Shown here: piece by piece, positions 38,070 through 46,211 of the stretch
How the letters are laid out: every line of letters starts with the position of its first letter
Numbering within the stretch: position 1 is the stretch's first letter
Source: Nodularia sp. NIES-3585
GTDB lineage: Bacteria; Cyanobacteriota; Cyanobacteriia; Cyanobacteriales; Nostocaceae
Assembly: GCF_002218065.1 (NCBI RefSeq)
Contig: NZ_BDUB01000001.1
Span: forward strand, 4,311,118 to 4,375,117
DNA: 64,000 bases
Reading direction: 5' to 3'
Translations under genes and position numbers: made by a program
Notes under the pieces: model-generated
What the model saw: only the letters and a program-made list of their open reading frames with translations
The model's database searches: none
What the model was told of the DNA's origin: nothing

Positions 38070-39230
38070 CTAAGGTAATGTCGGTTCCGAAACTCCTAAA
38101 GGATTATTGTGTTCGGCTGTTGGTGATTTTTCTGTAACAACGGGTGCTGGTTTTTCTTCCGCTTCACCGTTTAACCCTTGAGGACGCAAGGCTGTTAAAG
38201 CCGTCTTGATAATTACAGCCGTGGGTACTGCCACAATTACCCCTAAAAGTCCACCAACTCTAGCCCCAGTCAGCACTGAGATTAGTATCCAAACTGGGTT
38301 TAAACCAGTAAAGCTACCTAAAATTCGGGGTGCAATTAGATTTTCTAAAATTTGCTGCACGATCACCGCTGCAATTAAAACTTTGACTCCCATTGAGAAA
38401 TCTTGCAGCGCTACTAGGGAGGTAGTTAGGGCTATACCTACCGAACCACCAAAGGGAACCAGCGCCATGATGCCAATAGTTAAGCCAAACAACAACCCAA
38501 ATGGCACTTTTAGCCATAAAAAGGTAGGAATTAGGGCTGATGCCATACAGGTAGATAAAATCAGTTGGGTGATGAAAAAGTTTTGGAAACTGAGGCGTAC
38601 TGTTTTAGAGAAAGGGGCGCGAAACCGGGTAGGTAGCCATTCTACTAAACTCTGCCAGAGTTCACCGCCATGCTGCAAAAGATAGAAAGTTAAAACCATT
38701 GTCAGCAGGAAATCTAGCAGGCTAGTGAATGTCACTACTGCTAGATTTAACACTTGTCCGGCGATCGCTTGCAATTGACCCTTGACGCGATCGTTTATTT
38801 GGACTACAAGAGCATCAAGGTTTATTGGTAAATTCAGGGTTTCTGCTTTCTGATTTAACATCATTAACTGAGAACGTCCAGAGTCGATTAACTCTGGTAA
38901 TCGCGCCACCAATTGCTGGGCTTGAGTCAGGGCTAGGGGAAACAGGGTTACACCCAGCGCCAACAGCACCGATAACGCGATCAAAAAGACTAAAATGGCG
39001 ACTTGTTCTCGCCTAGCACCTTGACGCTCCATCCAGCTTACGGGATAGTTGAGCAGAAATGCTAAGACTGAGGCTCCCACTAAAATAGCTATTAGTGAGT
39101 GGAAATAATGGAAAATAGCCGAAACCGCCCAACCATTGAGAACTAAAATGGGGGCGCATAACGCGATCGCACCAAGGCGCGCTATGGGTGTAAATGTCTG
39201 CCACCAGTTGAGTAGCTTACGTGTCTGCAT
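38070..39230 (-). CDS. AI-2E family transporter (PerM-like)
   Basis: 386 residues with seven or eight membrane helices. The conserved block has PFSKTVRLSFQNFFITQLILSTCMA, PFGLLFGLTIGIMALVPFGGSVG and LIAPRILGSFTGLNPVWILISVLTGARVGGLLGVIVAVP, characteristic of the AI-2E/PerM family. A Pro/Glu-rich C-terminal tail is probably cytosolic. Members export varied small molecules or act as Na+/H+ antiporters; the name does not imply a quorum signal here. Its start lies about 110 bp from the divergent small membrane-protein gene. Confidence 0.9.
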   Translation of the reverse strand: MQTRKLLNWWQTFTPIARLGAIALCAPILVLNGWAVSAIFHYFHSLIAILVGASVLAFLLNYPVSWMERQGARREQVAILVFLIALSVLLALGVTLFPLALTQAQQLVARLPELIDSGRSQLMMLNQKAETLNLPINLDALVVQINDRVKGQLQAIAGQVLNLAVVTFTSLLDFLLTMVLTFYLLQHGGELWQSLVEWLPTRFRAPFSKTVRLSFQNFFITQLILSTCMASALIPTFLWLKVPFGLLFGLTIGIMALVPFGGSVGIALTTSLVALQDFSMGVKVLIAAVIVQQILENLIAPRILGSFTGLNPVWILISVLTGARVGGLLGVIVAVPTAVIIKTALTALRPQGLNGEAEEKPAPVVTEKSPTAEHNNPLGVSEPTLP

Positions 39231-39338
39231 CTTTAGCCGATTGCGGGGTAGAACGGAATAAAATCTTTATCCATAGCTTATTATCTCTAACTACATCATC
39301 CTATTTCATCTCTCTAGTTTAGGATTAGACTCACCCTA

Positions 39339-39731
39339 ATGGAAAACCTTGAACCAATTGACAATTCCCAGTACACTCAAAACACAGCTACCACCAAAAG
39401 ACAGTTGCTTTTGTATCTAATTCCAGTGATTGGCTTTTTTCCATCCTTGTGGACTCTCTATCGCCGTCGGGGAAGTCGGGAACAACTGATTGTGAGTCGT
39501 CTGTCTATTACTTTGGCATTCACTTGGCTATTGGGGTATTTTTTATTAGCAACTGGAACCGCGACTTCGGAATTTTTCACATTACGAATGTTAATCCTCA
39601 ATAGCTTTCTGACATCTGGTTACTTTTTGGTCAGTGTCTGGCTAATTATTCGCGTCATTCAAGGTAAATCTCACCGTTTATCAGGGTTAAGTAGCTTTGC
39701 GGAACGATTTGTGGGTAAGCATCTGTCTTAA
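39339..39731 (+). CDS. Small membrane protein upstream of the LCP gene
   Basis: 130 residues with three hydrophobic helices (about 23-40, 58-75, 84-108): QLLLYLIPVIGFFPSLWTLYRRRG, ITLAFTWLLGYFLLATG, ILNSFLTSGYFLVSVWLIIRVI. I recall similar small proteins encoded next to LCP-family genes in cyanobacteria, but no function is known. It precedes the LCP gene by 280 bp, so co-transcription is uncertain. Confidence 0.75.
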   Translation: MENLEPIDNSQYTQNTATTKRQLLLYLIPVIGFFPSLWTLYRRRGSREQLIVSRLSITLAFTWLLGYFLLATGTATSEFFTLRMLILNSFLTSGYFLVSVWLIIRVIQGKSHRLSGLSSFAERFVGKHLS

Positions 39732-40013
39732 TTTTGGCACATTACCCCATTTTTTCAGCGTATTTTTACTGCTTTTTTCCCAAATGGCAGATGATATTCT
39801 ATCAGGCCTAGTCAAAGTAGCATATTGTTGTCATACTTCAAGAAATTGTCTCCGGATTGGCCACAAACCCAGAGAAATCCTGGTATAAGTATTGTGATTG
39901 ATTAACACAAGAGGAAAAAACAGTAATGTTAAGTCAACCTTAAGTTATATGAGTTAGTTTGGTTACATTACATAATAATTAGTCGGAAAATTTACCGAGT
40001 TTGATCAGTAAGT

Positions 40014-41438
40014 GTGAGGAAGTCTGTGACCAGTCAAAGAACTTCGGCAAAACAAAAGCAGTTAGCGAAATCCCTAAAATCGAAGCAGAAAAATTCTCTC
40101 AATTCTAAGTCTGGACGTTGGCTGTTGTTCTGGCTGGGGATGGGTGGGATTGCCATGGTGTCAGCAACAGCAGGGGCGCTGTTAGCGGTTTCTTTGACCA
40201 ATACCCCATTGCAGCAAGCACAGCTAAGTCCCCAAGAGGAGGCGGTTTTTGATGGCGATCGCATTTCTGGTAGTGGGTTACGATTCTCGGAATTAACCCG
40301 CCCCGTTAATCTCTTAGTGATGGGGATGAGCGTACTACCATCTGATATTATTAATCCTCCCTTGGAATTGCAGAATCTGGGCTATGAACCTCAGGTAAAC
40401 TCTTTTGATGGGCTGGCTGATGTGATGATCTTGATCAAATTTGATCCAGCCACAAAAAGAATCGCCATGCTGTCAATTCCCAGAGACACCCGTACAGAAG
40501 TCATTGGGTATGGAGTCAAAAAACTGAATGCGGCTAATGTGGATGGGGGGCCAGCTTTAACAGCCAAAAGTGTGAGTAATCTCCTGGGTGATGTCGCAAT
40601 TGATCGTTATATTCGCATTAATGTTTTGGGTGTTGGCAAACTAATTGATGCCTTGGGTGGGGTGACAGTACACGTTCCCAAGGATTTAAAATACCAAGAT
40701 GACTCCCAACGCCTATATATCAATTTAAAAGCAGGTAAACAGCATCTCAACGGCGATCAGGCTTTGCAACTATTACGCTATCGCCATGACGAACTAGGAG
40801 ATATTGGTCGCGTGCAACGGCAACAAACAGTGATTCGAGCGTTGATAGATCAGACTCTTAACCCGGCCACAGTCACTCAATTACCCAAAGTTCTTAACGT
40901 AGTTAAAGACAATATTGATACTAACTTAACAATTGAAGAATTATTAGCTTTGGCAGGTTTTGGCGTGAGAACAAACCGTGCCAATATGCATATGTTCATG
41001 TTACCAGGTCGCTTTAGCCAACAGGATGAATATGTTGCTAGCTATTGGTTACCAAACAAAACTGGTATTTCTCGATTGATGTCTCAACACTTCGGTGTAG
41101 AATTAACTCGAGAACTCAGACAGGTGAATTCCCGTTCTATGCGAGTCTACATTCAAGATAGTACAGGTAGCGATCGCTCTGAACTCATACCTTTAATCAG
41201 AACTTTAGAAGAATTCGGATATCGCAAAATTCAGGTATCTGGACCTTGGAGTGAACCGCTACAAGTGACTAATATCATCGCCCAGCAAGGAGATGGTGAG
41301 AATGCAGAGTTAATTCGCAGTGCTTTGGGATTTGGGGAAGTGCGAGTGGAAAGCACTGGTGTGATTGATTCTGATATTACTATCCAACTGGGTCAGGATT
41401 GGTTACAACAAAAACTGCTCTTGGAAGCGACTTATTAA
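40014..41438 (+). CDS. LytR-CpsA-Psr (LCP) family protein
   Basis: 474 residues. A basic cytosolic tail and one membrane anchor (WLLFWLGMGGIAMVSATAGALLAV) are followed by the extracytoplasmic LCP domain. Conserved parts are NLLVMGMSV, DGLADVMILIKFDPATKRIAMLSIPRDTR, KLNAAN, DALGGVTVHVPKDL, and LRYRHDELGDIGRVQRQQ with its Arg residues, which bind the polyprenyl pyrophosphate in the family. A LytR_C-like domain (MRVYIQDSTGSDRS) ends the protein. LCP enzymes attach glycopolymers to peptidoglycan. A GTG at 40014 is used as the start. A strong terminator follows. Confidence 0.92.
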   Translation: MRKSVTSQRTSAKQKQLAKSLKSKQKNSLNSKSGRWLLFWLGMGGIAMVSATAGALLAVSLTNTPLQQAQLSPQEEAVFDGDRISGSGLRFSELTRPVNLLVMGMSVLPSDIINPPLELQNLGYEPQVNSFDGLADVMILIKFDPATKRIAMLSIPRDTRTEVIGYGVKKLNAANVDGGPALTAKSVSNLLGDVAIDRYIRINVLGVGKLIDALGGVTVHVPKDLKYQDDSQRLYINLKAGKQHLNGDQALQLLRYRHDELGDIGRVQRQQTVIRALIDQTLNPATVTQLPKVLNVVKDNIDTNLTIEELLALAGFGVRTNRANMHMFMLPGRFSQQDEYVASYWLPNKTGISRLMSQHFGVELTRELRQVNSRSMRVYIQDSTGSDRSELIPLIRTLEEFGYRKIQVSGPWSEPLQVTNIIAQQGDGENAELIRSALGFGEVRVESTGVIDSDITIQLGQDWLQQKLLLEATY

Positions 41439-41473
41439 AATGTATCCCTTCCCTAAGACATTTCTCAGAAATC

Positions 41474-41500
41474 AAAAGTGCTGAACACTCAGCACTTTTT
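41474..41500 (+). terminator. Intrinsic terminator after the LCP gene
   Basis: Perfect 11-bp stem AAAAGTGCTGA/TCAGCACTTTT with a 4-nt loop and a T-tract, 36 bp past the stop codon. Confidence 0.9.
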
Positions 41501-41568
41501 CGTCAAAGGTTTACTTTAACTAAAAATTTTCATAAAATCATTTTATCACCAGATTCGCAGAATTATAG

Positions 41569-43176
41569 ATGGATTGGATTACACTACTGCGATCGCTCCA
41601 GTCTGATTTTATTAAAAGATTAACATCCGGTTTTTTACTTCATTGTGAAATAGAAGGTCAATATAGTGAATTAACTGTTATTTCTGGAGACAGGTTAAAG
41701 GCATTACGAGAATTTTGCTGGCTGATGGCTGAAAAATATAAGCGCACTTCGCCAGTACGCGACGTTTTTATTAACAACCTCAAGGGTAAACTCGGTGAAG
41801 AAGTTGTCAAAGAACGTTTAGCTGATTTTATTACAGAAGTTGATTACGAAACCAGATTCGGTGGTGATGGCAATATTGATTTTACCTTGAATTCTGACTC
41901 CAAAATTGGCGTTGAAGTCAAGTCTCGTCATGGCACTATCGATAAAGTTAGATGGTCAGTTAGTTCTCAAGAAGTTGCCAAAAATGCAGTTGTAGTTTGC
42001 GTTTTAATTCAAGAAGAAGTCAACGAAGCACAACCTGAATATCATCTGTTTTTGGCTGGTTTTTTGCCAACACAAATGATTAAGTTAAGAACTGGTAAAA
42101 TCTCTTTCGGCATCAATCAATTATTATATGGAGGTGGTTTATGGTGCTATCTAGAACAGTTACAAAGTTCTACAGATGAGCAAAATTCCCCTAAAACAGA
42201 ATTAGCCACTAATTCATCCTCAAATCAGTTAGCCAAACCTGATATATCTTCAAGTAAAATTAATCAGGTACAATATAGCAATCAAGATTTAAATATACTC
42301 AACATAAAACTAGGTGATGACTGTTTTGCCAAAGGTGACTATCAGGCAGCAATTACTAACTATAACCAAGCCTTACAAATAAAAGATGATGCTGATATTT
42401 ATTACAAACGAGGTTTAAGTTATTATCAATTAGGAGATTACGAAGCAGCAATTAAAAATTTTTCTCAAGCAATTCACTTAAGTTTTAATGATAGCAAAGC
42501 ATACAATAAAAGAGGTTTAGCCCATTATCAACTAGGAAATTATCAAGAAGCAATAGAAGATTATACACAAGCTATCAGAATTAATCCTCATATTGCCGTT
42601 GCATATAAAAATCGCGCTGAAGCTCGTTCTCAAATCGGAGATAATCAGGGAGCGATAGAAGATTACACTCAGGCAATCAAAATTAATCCTCATTATGCCG
42701 ATGCTTATAAAAACCAGGGAATAGCACGTTATTTTATCGAATATCACCAGGGATTCTCTCAGGCAATTAAAATTAATCCCCAGGATGCCGTTGCTTACAA
42801 AAATCGTGGTGATGCTCGTGCTGATTTAGAAGATTATCAAGGTGCAATTGCTGATTATACTCAGGCTATACACATTAAATCCAATTATTTAGATGCTTAT
42901 TATAACCGTGGTAATGCTCGTTATGATTTAGGCGATTACGAGGCAGCAATTCAAGATTATACCCAGACTATTGAGATTAACTCTAATTATGCTAACGCCT
43001 ATTATAACCGTGCTAATGTTTATTCTGAGCTAGGAGATAAACAGTTAGCAATTAATGATTTTCGCAAAGCAGCAGATATTTATCGTCGAGAAGGTAAACT
43101 AGAAGCGCTTAAAGATGCCCGCGAAAGAGTTTCAGATTTAGAAATCGCTGAATCATTAGATATTTTGAATTTCTAG
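41569..43176 (+). CDS. PD-(D/E)XK endonuclease-like domain fused to TPR repeats
   Basis: 535 residues. In residues 60-200, LKGKLGEEVVKERLAD, the GGDGNIDFTL Asp near 107 and IGVEVKSRHG (Glu-x-Lys) near 122 form a restriction-endonuclease-like core. From about 243 to 510, some eight TPRs follow, with motifs such as AYYNRGNARYDLGDYEAAIQDY. One TPR (near 385-415) is four residues short (YHQGFSQAIKINP), a likely in-frame deletion. The C-terminus is helical. It is probably an intracellular nuclease whose target or partner is chosen by the TPRs; biological role unknown. Confidence 0.8.
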   Translation: MDWITLLRSLQSDFIKRLTSGFLLHCEIEGQYSELTVISGDRLKALREFCWLMAEKYKRTSPVRDVFINNLKGKLGEEVVKERLADFITEVDYETRFGGDGNIDFTLNSDSKIGVEVKSRHGTIDKVRWSVSSQEVAKNAVVVCVLIQEEVNEAQPEYHLFLAGFLPTQMIKLRTGKISFGINQLLYGGGLWCYLEQLQSSTDEQNSPKTELATNSSSNQLAKPDISSSKINQVQYSNQDLNILNIKLGDDCFAKGDYQAAITNYNQALQIKDDADIYYKRGLSYYQLGDYEAAIKNFSQAIHLSFNDSKAYNKRGLAHYQLGNYQEAIEDYTQAIRINPHIAVAYKNRAEARSQIGDNQGAIEDYTQAIKINPHYADAYKNQGIARYFIEYHQGFSQAIKINPQDAVAYKNRGDARADLEDYQGAIADYTQAIHIKSNYLDAYYNRGNARYDLGDYEAAIQDYTQTIEINSNYANAYYNRANVYSELGDKQLAINDFRKAADIYRREGKLEALKDARERVSDLEIAESLDILNF

Positions 43177-43192
43177 TGTATCGGTACAAAAC

Positions 43193-43456
43193 TTACAGCA
43201 CTTTTCGGTATTATGAGGTACAAAAACCCCACCCCCAACCCCCTCCGGTGCAAGCGATGCTACGGTGTACACACAAGTGATCTGATCCCCCTAAATCCCC
43301 CTTAAAAAGGGGGACTTTAAGGAATTTTCCCCCCTTCTCAAGGGGGGTTAGGGGGGATCGAAACGCTGTTAGGCAACTTGATAAGACTTGTGTGTACACC
43401 GTAGGCAAGCGATGAGGGGGCTAAGATGTACCTTATATAATTGGAAACCGCTGTAA
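43193..43456. repeat. MITE-like repeat family E, copy 1, carrying a nested family B element
   Basis: Ends TTACAGC...CGGTATTATGAGGTAC and GTACCTTATATAATTGGAAACCGCTGTAA are imperfect inverted repeats, related to the element at 58495-58648. Inside is the same GC-rich AACCCCACCCCCAACCCCC hairpin arm. The centre has been split by the family B element at 43260-43404. Confidence 0.65.
43260..43404. mobile_element. Non-autonomous element family B, copy 1 (10-bp TSD)
   Basis: A 145-bp insertion with perfect 19-bp inverted ends CTACGGTGTACACACAAGT. It is flanked by an exact 10-bp direct repeat, GCAAGCGATG, so the insertion is recent enough to keep its target duplication. The interior is an A/T-poor hairpin repeat (CCCCCTAAATCCCCC...). 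No coding sequence is present. Confidence 0.85.
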
Positions 43457-43633
43457 CAGATGTTCTGCGGCTGCCGAAAATCTCAAATGTTAAATCCTCA
43501 AGCCTCTAGATTTAAGGAATACCAAAAAATTGGCGTTGCTGAAACCAAGTATGAATTTAAATTTAGAGACGTTCCATGGAACGTCTCTACAGGGGTTTTG
43601 ACATGATCACAAATCGTGTTCATATATCAAAGC
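43457..43633. other. Spacer with a short palindrome
   Basis: GAGACGTTCCATGGAACGTCTC at 43564-43585 is a palindrome seen commonly between cyanobacterial genes. It could act as a hairpin in the 3' region of the CHASE2 kinase gene. Nothing else was recognised. Confidence 0.4.
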
Positions 43634-46069
43634 TCATCGAATATTTGTACTTATATGATTTAGTACCTCGATTCCTGACTGATATCTTTGAGTGAAGTCA
43701 ATATGTACCATTTTATTTAGCACTCTGGTCAACTCATCGGTAGTATCTGCTAGTTTCCACCAATCTTGCCAAATTTGTTCACCAGTTTGAGATCCTGTCG
43801 GAACGATGATTAAACCAGTATTAACATCTCTACGAAAAACTTTTGGATCTCCGCCTGTTAAGGCCTGTATCGCAATTATTCCCAAAGCATAAATATCACT
43901 GTTGAATCTTGGCATACCAGTCATTTGTTCACCAGGCGCATAACCAGTAGTACCAATAGCAATGGTTTTATTTTCTACATCTTGATGTTGCAGTTGCGGT
44001 TGAACCTGTTTCACAGCACCAAAGTCAATTAAAACAATCTGTGCATCTTTTGTTCGCCTCATCAAGTTACTAGGTTTAACGTCTCGATGAATGACACCAT
44101 AGCTATGGACAAAAACCAGTACCTGCAAAACTTCCTTGAGTATATTTATCACCTCACTCCGTGAGCAAGATACTCCTGAAATTAACTCTTGAGTCAAGGG
44201 ATGACCAGCAATAAATTCCTGGACTAAGTAAAATTGCTGGTTTTCTTCAAAGAACGCTAGTAATTGCGGAATTTGTTGGTGTTTTCCCAAGGTCTCCATA
44301 ATATAGGCTTCATTATTAAATAAGCGTCTGACAACATTGAGATATTGTGTATTTTGGCTGGCAGGGCGCATCTGTTTCACTACACACAAAGGATTTCGCG
44401 GTCGTTGAATATCTTGAGCCAAGTAAGTATTGCCAAATCCTCCACTCGCTAAACTTTCCGTAATTTGATAACGTTTCTTAAGTAGTGTATGAGACCCAAG
44501 TGCTTGCCCTAGAAAATGAGGAGAGAGGGTTGGCGGCTTATCTGTGTTTTGTGACTCTGGTGTAGTCGTCACAGTATCTTCAAGATTGGTGCTAATCAAG
44601 TAGGTTGGTGGCATATCTGTGTTTTGTGACTCTGGTACAGTCGTCACAGTATCTTCAAGATTAGTACTGATTACCTGGGTTGGTGGCATATCTGTATTTT
44701 GTGACGGCGGTGCAGTCGTCACAGTATCTTCAAGATTGGTACTGATTACCTGGGTTGGTGGCATACCTGTGTTTTGTGACACATAGACTTGCAACTGAGC
44801 AATTAAATCTTTTTGCTCTTGCACCCGTGCTACGATTTTTTCTTGCTCTTGCTTGCTCTGATAAGTACTATGAGCAAGCACACCAGCACTGGCAACTACC
44901 AGACCTAGTGCCGGAGAAACCACTGGAAACCATCCGCTTTGGGTAAAAATCACAAAATTACCACCAAATAAAACTGCCAAAGATGTAGCTTCTGCTAGTC
45001 CCAAGCCCAATGGATGTCGAATGCGCCATGCTAAAAATCCGCCAACTACAGACCATCCCCCTATCCAGATGACTTCACCCCAACCAGGTAAAAACCAAAA
45101 TAAACGCTGGTTGTTCAAAACTACACTGAGAATCTGACTGATGATTTGTCCATGAATTTCTATTCCTGCCATTCTGCCAAAATCATCAGCTTTTCCACTC
45201 GTATATGGCGTATTAAAGACATCTTTTAAGCTTGGTGCGGTAGAACCAATTAATACGATCCGGTCTTTAAATAAATCAGGTTTAATTTCACCTGAAAGTA
45301 CTTCTGTAAGAGTAACTTGCTGGGCAATCTCAGTAGGAGAGCGGTAATTTAGTAGAATTTGGTAGCCTTGGGTATCTGCATTTTCATAACCCCCAAAGTG
45401 ACTTTCTAGGGGTTTGAATACAACATCACGCAATTGCAGTTCTTGGCTGGGGGTTAATTGGGGTCGAATACCTCCAACTTCTAAATATTTTAGGGCTAAC
45501 TGCCAACTAAAGGAATAGGGACTTCGGCAACTATCAGACTCATCTACATTAACTGATATAAGATTACGCCGAATAAAACCATCTGTATCTTCGACGATAT
45601 CACTAAATCCGACTCGCGCTGTTTCTACTCCTTGTGGCGGTGCAACACCGGGATTTTTATCATCGGCGTGTTTACATACAGGAATAATTAGATCACTTTG
45701 CTGTAAGCGTTTTAGTAGTTTTTCATGTCCTGGTTGTACAGATAAGTCACGAAAAACATCTAAACCAATACCTCTGGGTTCATATTCTTCGAGTTTGCCC
45801 AAAAGTCGATCTAGAACTTCGCCAGATAAAGGCCAATTCCATTTTTGCAGATCCTGTTCAGTGACAGCTACAATTAATAAACGTGGATCTAGCCCCGGAT
45901 CGGTACGCATTTGCACCATCTGATCGTAGACCTTTAACTCCATTGTCTGTAATAATTGCAGTCTCTGCATTCCCAAGATTAACAATGTAGAGATAGCGCT
46001 AGAAATAATTACTGATTGTTTGAATGTCTTGATAAAAATAGCCCGTGTTTCATGAGTAATATATTTCAT
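43634..46069 (-). CDS. CHASE2 domain-containing serine/threonine protein kinase
   Basis: About 811 residues. One N-terminal membrane helix is followed by an extracytoplasmic CHASE2 sensor (VYDQMVQMRTDPGLDPRLLIVAV, RGIGLDVFRDL, KDRIVLIGSTAPSLKDVFNTPY). Three further helices lie around 330-410, and a short coiled coil (EQEKIVARVQEQKDLIAQL) comes next. A repetitive linker of about 80 residues consists of about three and a half copies of a 25-aa unit starting QNTDMPPTQVISTNLEDTV. The kinase domain follows: SGGFGNTYLAQD, VVKQM, VIHRDVKPSNLMRR, LIDFGAVKQV, GTTGYAPGEQM. The ligand is unknown. The ATG at 46069 is preferred over an upstream TTG. Confidence 0.92.
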   Translation of the reverse strand: MKYITHETRAIFIKTFKQSVIISSAISTLLILGMQRLQLLQTMELKVYDQMVQMRTDPGLDPRLLIVAVTEQDLQKWNWPLSGEVLDRLLGKLEEYEPRGIGLDVFRDLSVQPGHEKLLKRLQQSDLIIPVCKHADDKNPGVAPPQGVETARVGFSDIVEDTDGFIRRNLISVNVDESDSCRSPYSFSWQLALKYLEVGGIRPQLTPSQELQLRDVVFKPLESHFGGYENADTQGYQILLNYRSPTEIAQQVTLTEVLSGEIKPDLFKDRIVLIGSTAPSLKDVFNTPYTSGKADDFGRMAGIEIHGQIISQILSVVLNNQRLFWFLPGWGEVIWIGGWSVVGGFLAWRIRHPLGLGLAEATSLAVLFGGNFVIFTQSGWFPVVSPALGLVVASAGVLAHSTYQSKQEQEKIVARVQEQKDLIAQLQVYVSQNTGMPPTQVISTNLEDTVTTAPPSQNTDMPPTQVISTNLEDTVTTVPESQNTDMPPTYLISTNLEDTVTTTPESQNTDKPPTLSPHFLGQALGSHTLLKKRYQITESLASGGFGNTYLAQDIQRPRNPLCVVKQMRPASQNTQYLNVVRRLFNNEAYIMETLGKHQQIPQLLAFFEENQQFYLVQEFIAGHPLTQELISGVSCSRSEVINILKEVLQVLVFVHSYGVIHRDVKPSNLMRRTKDAQIVLIDFGAVKQVQPQLQHQDVENKTIAIGTTGYAPGEQMTGMPRFNSDIYALGIIAIQALTGGDPKVFRRDVNTGLIIVPTGSQTGEQIWQDWWKLADTTDELTRVLNKMVHIDFTQRYQSGIEVLNHISTNIR
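44530..44780. repeat. 75-bp tandem repeat within the kinase gene
   Basis: About 3.3 units of a 75-bp repeat, in frame (25 codons), encoding the QNTxMPPT...STNLEDTVTT linker. Units differ at only a few bases, so unequal crossing-over or slippage is likely. Confidence 0.85.
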
Positions 46070-46157
46070 AAAATTTATAAAATCTAAATATAGCAACCGC
46101 CAAGGTGGTTAAGACATAAACCGATAATCAAACTTAGACACCATTCGGGTTTTAACC

Positions 46158-46181
46158 CACTCCCCACTCCCTACTCCCCAG
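46158..46181. repeat. STRR heptamer repeat
   Basis: Three to four copies of CCCCACT/CCCTACT between the exporter stop and the CHASE2 kinase start. Confidence 0.7.
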
Positions 46182-46211
46182 CTATACTTCAAATCAGCAA
46201 CGCCTTCACAA

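Noticed and set aside
38070-39230. AI-2E transporter as evidence for quorum sensing
   Set aside because: The family name is historical; members move other substrates, and no luxS is here.
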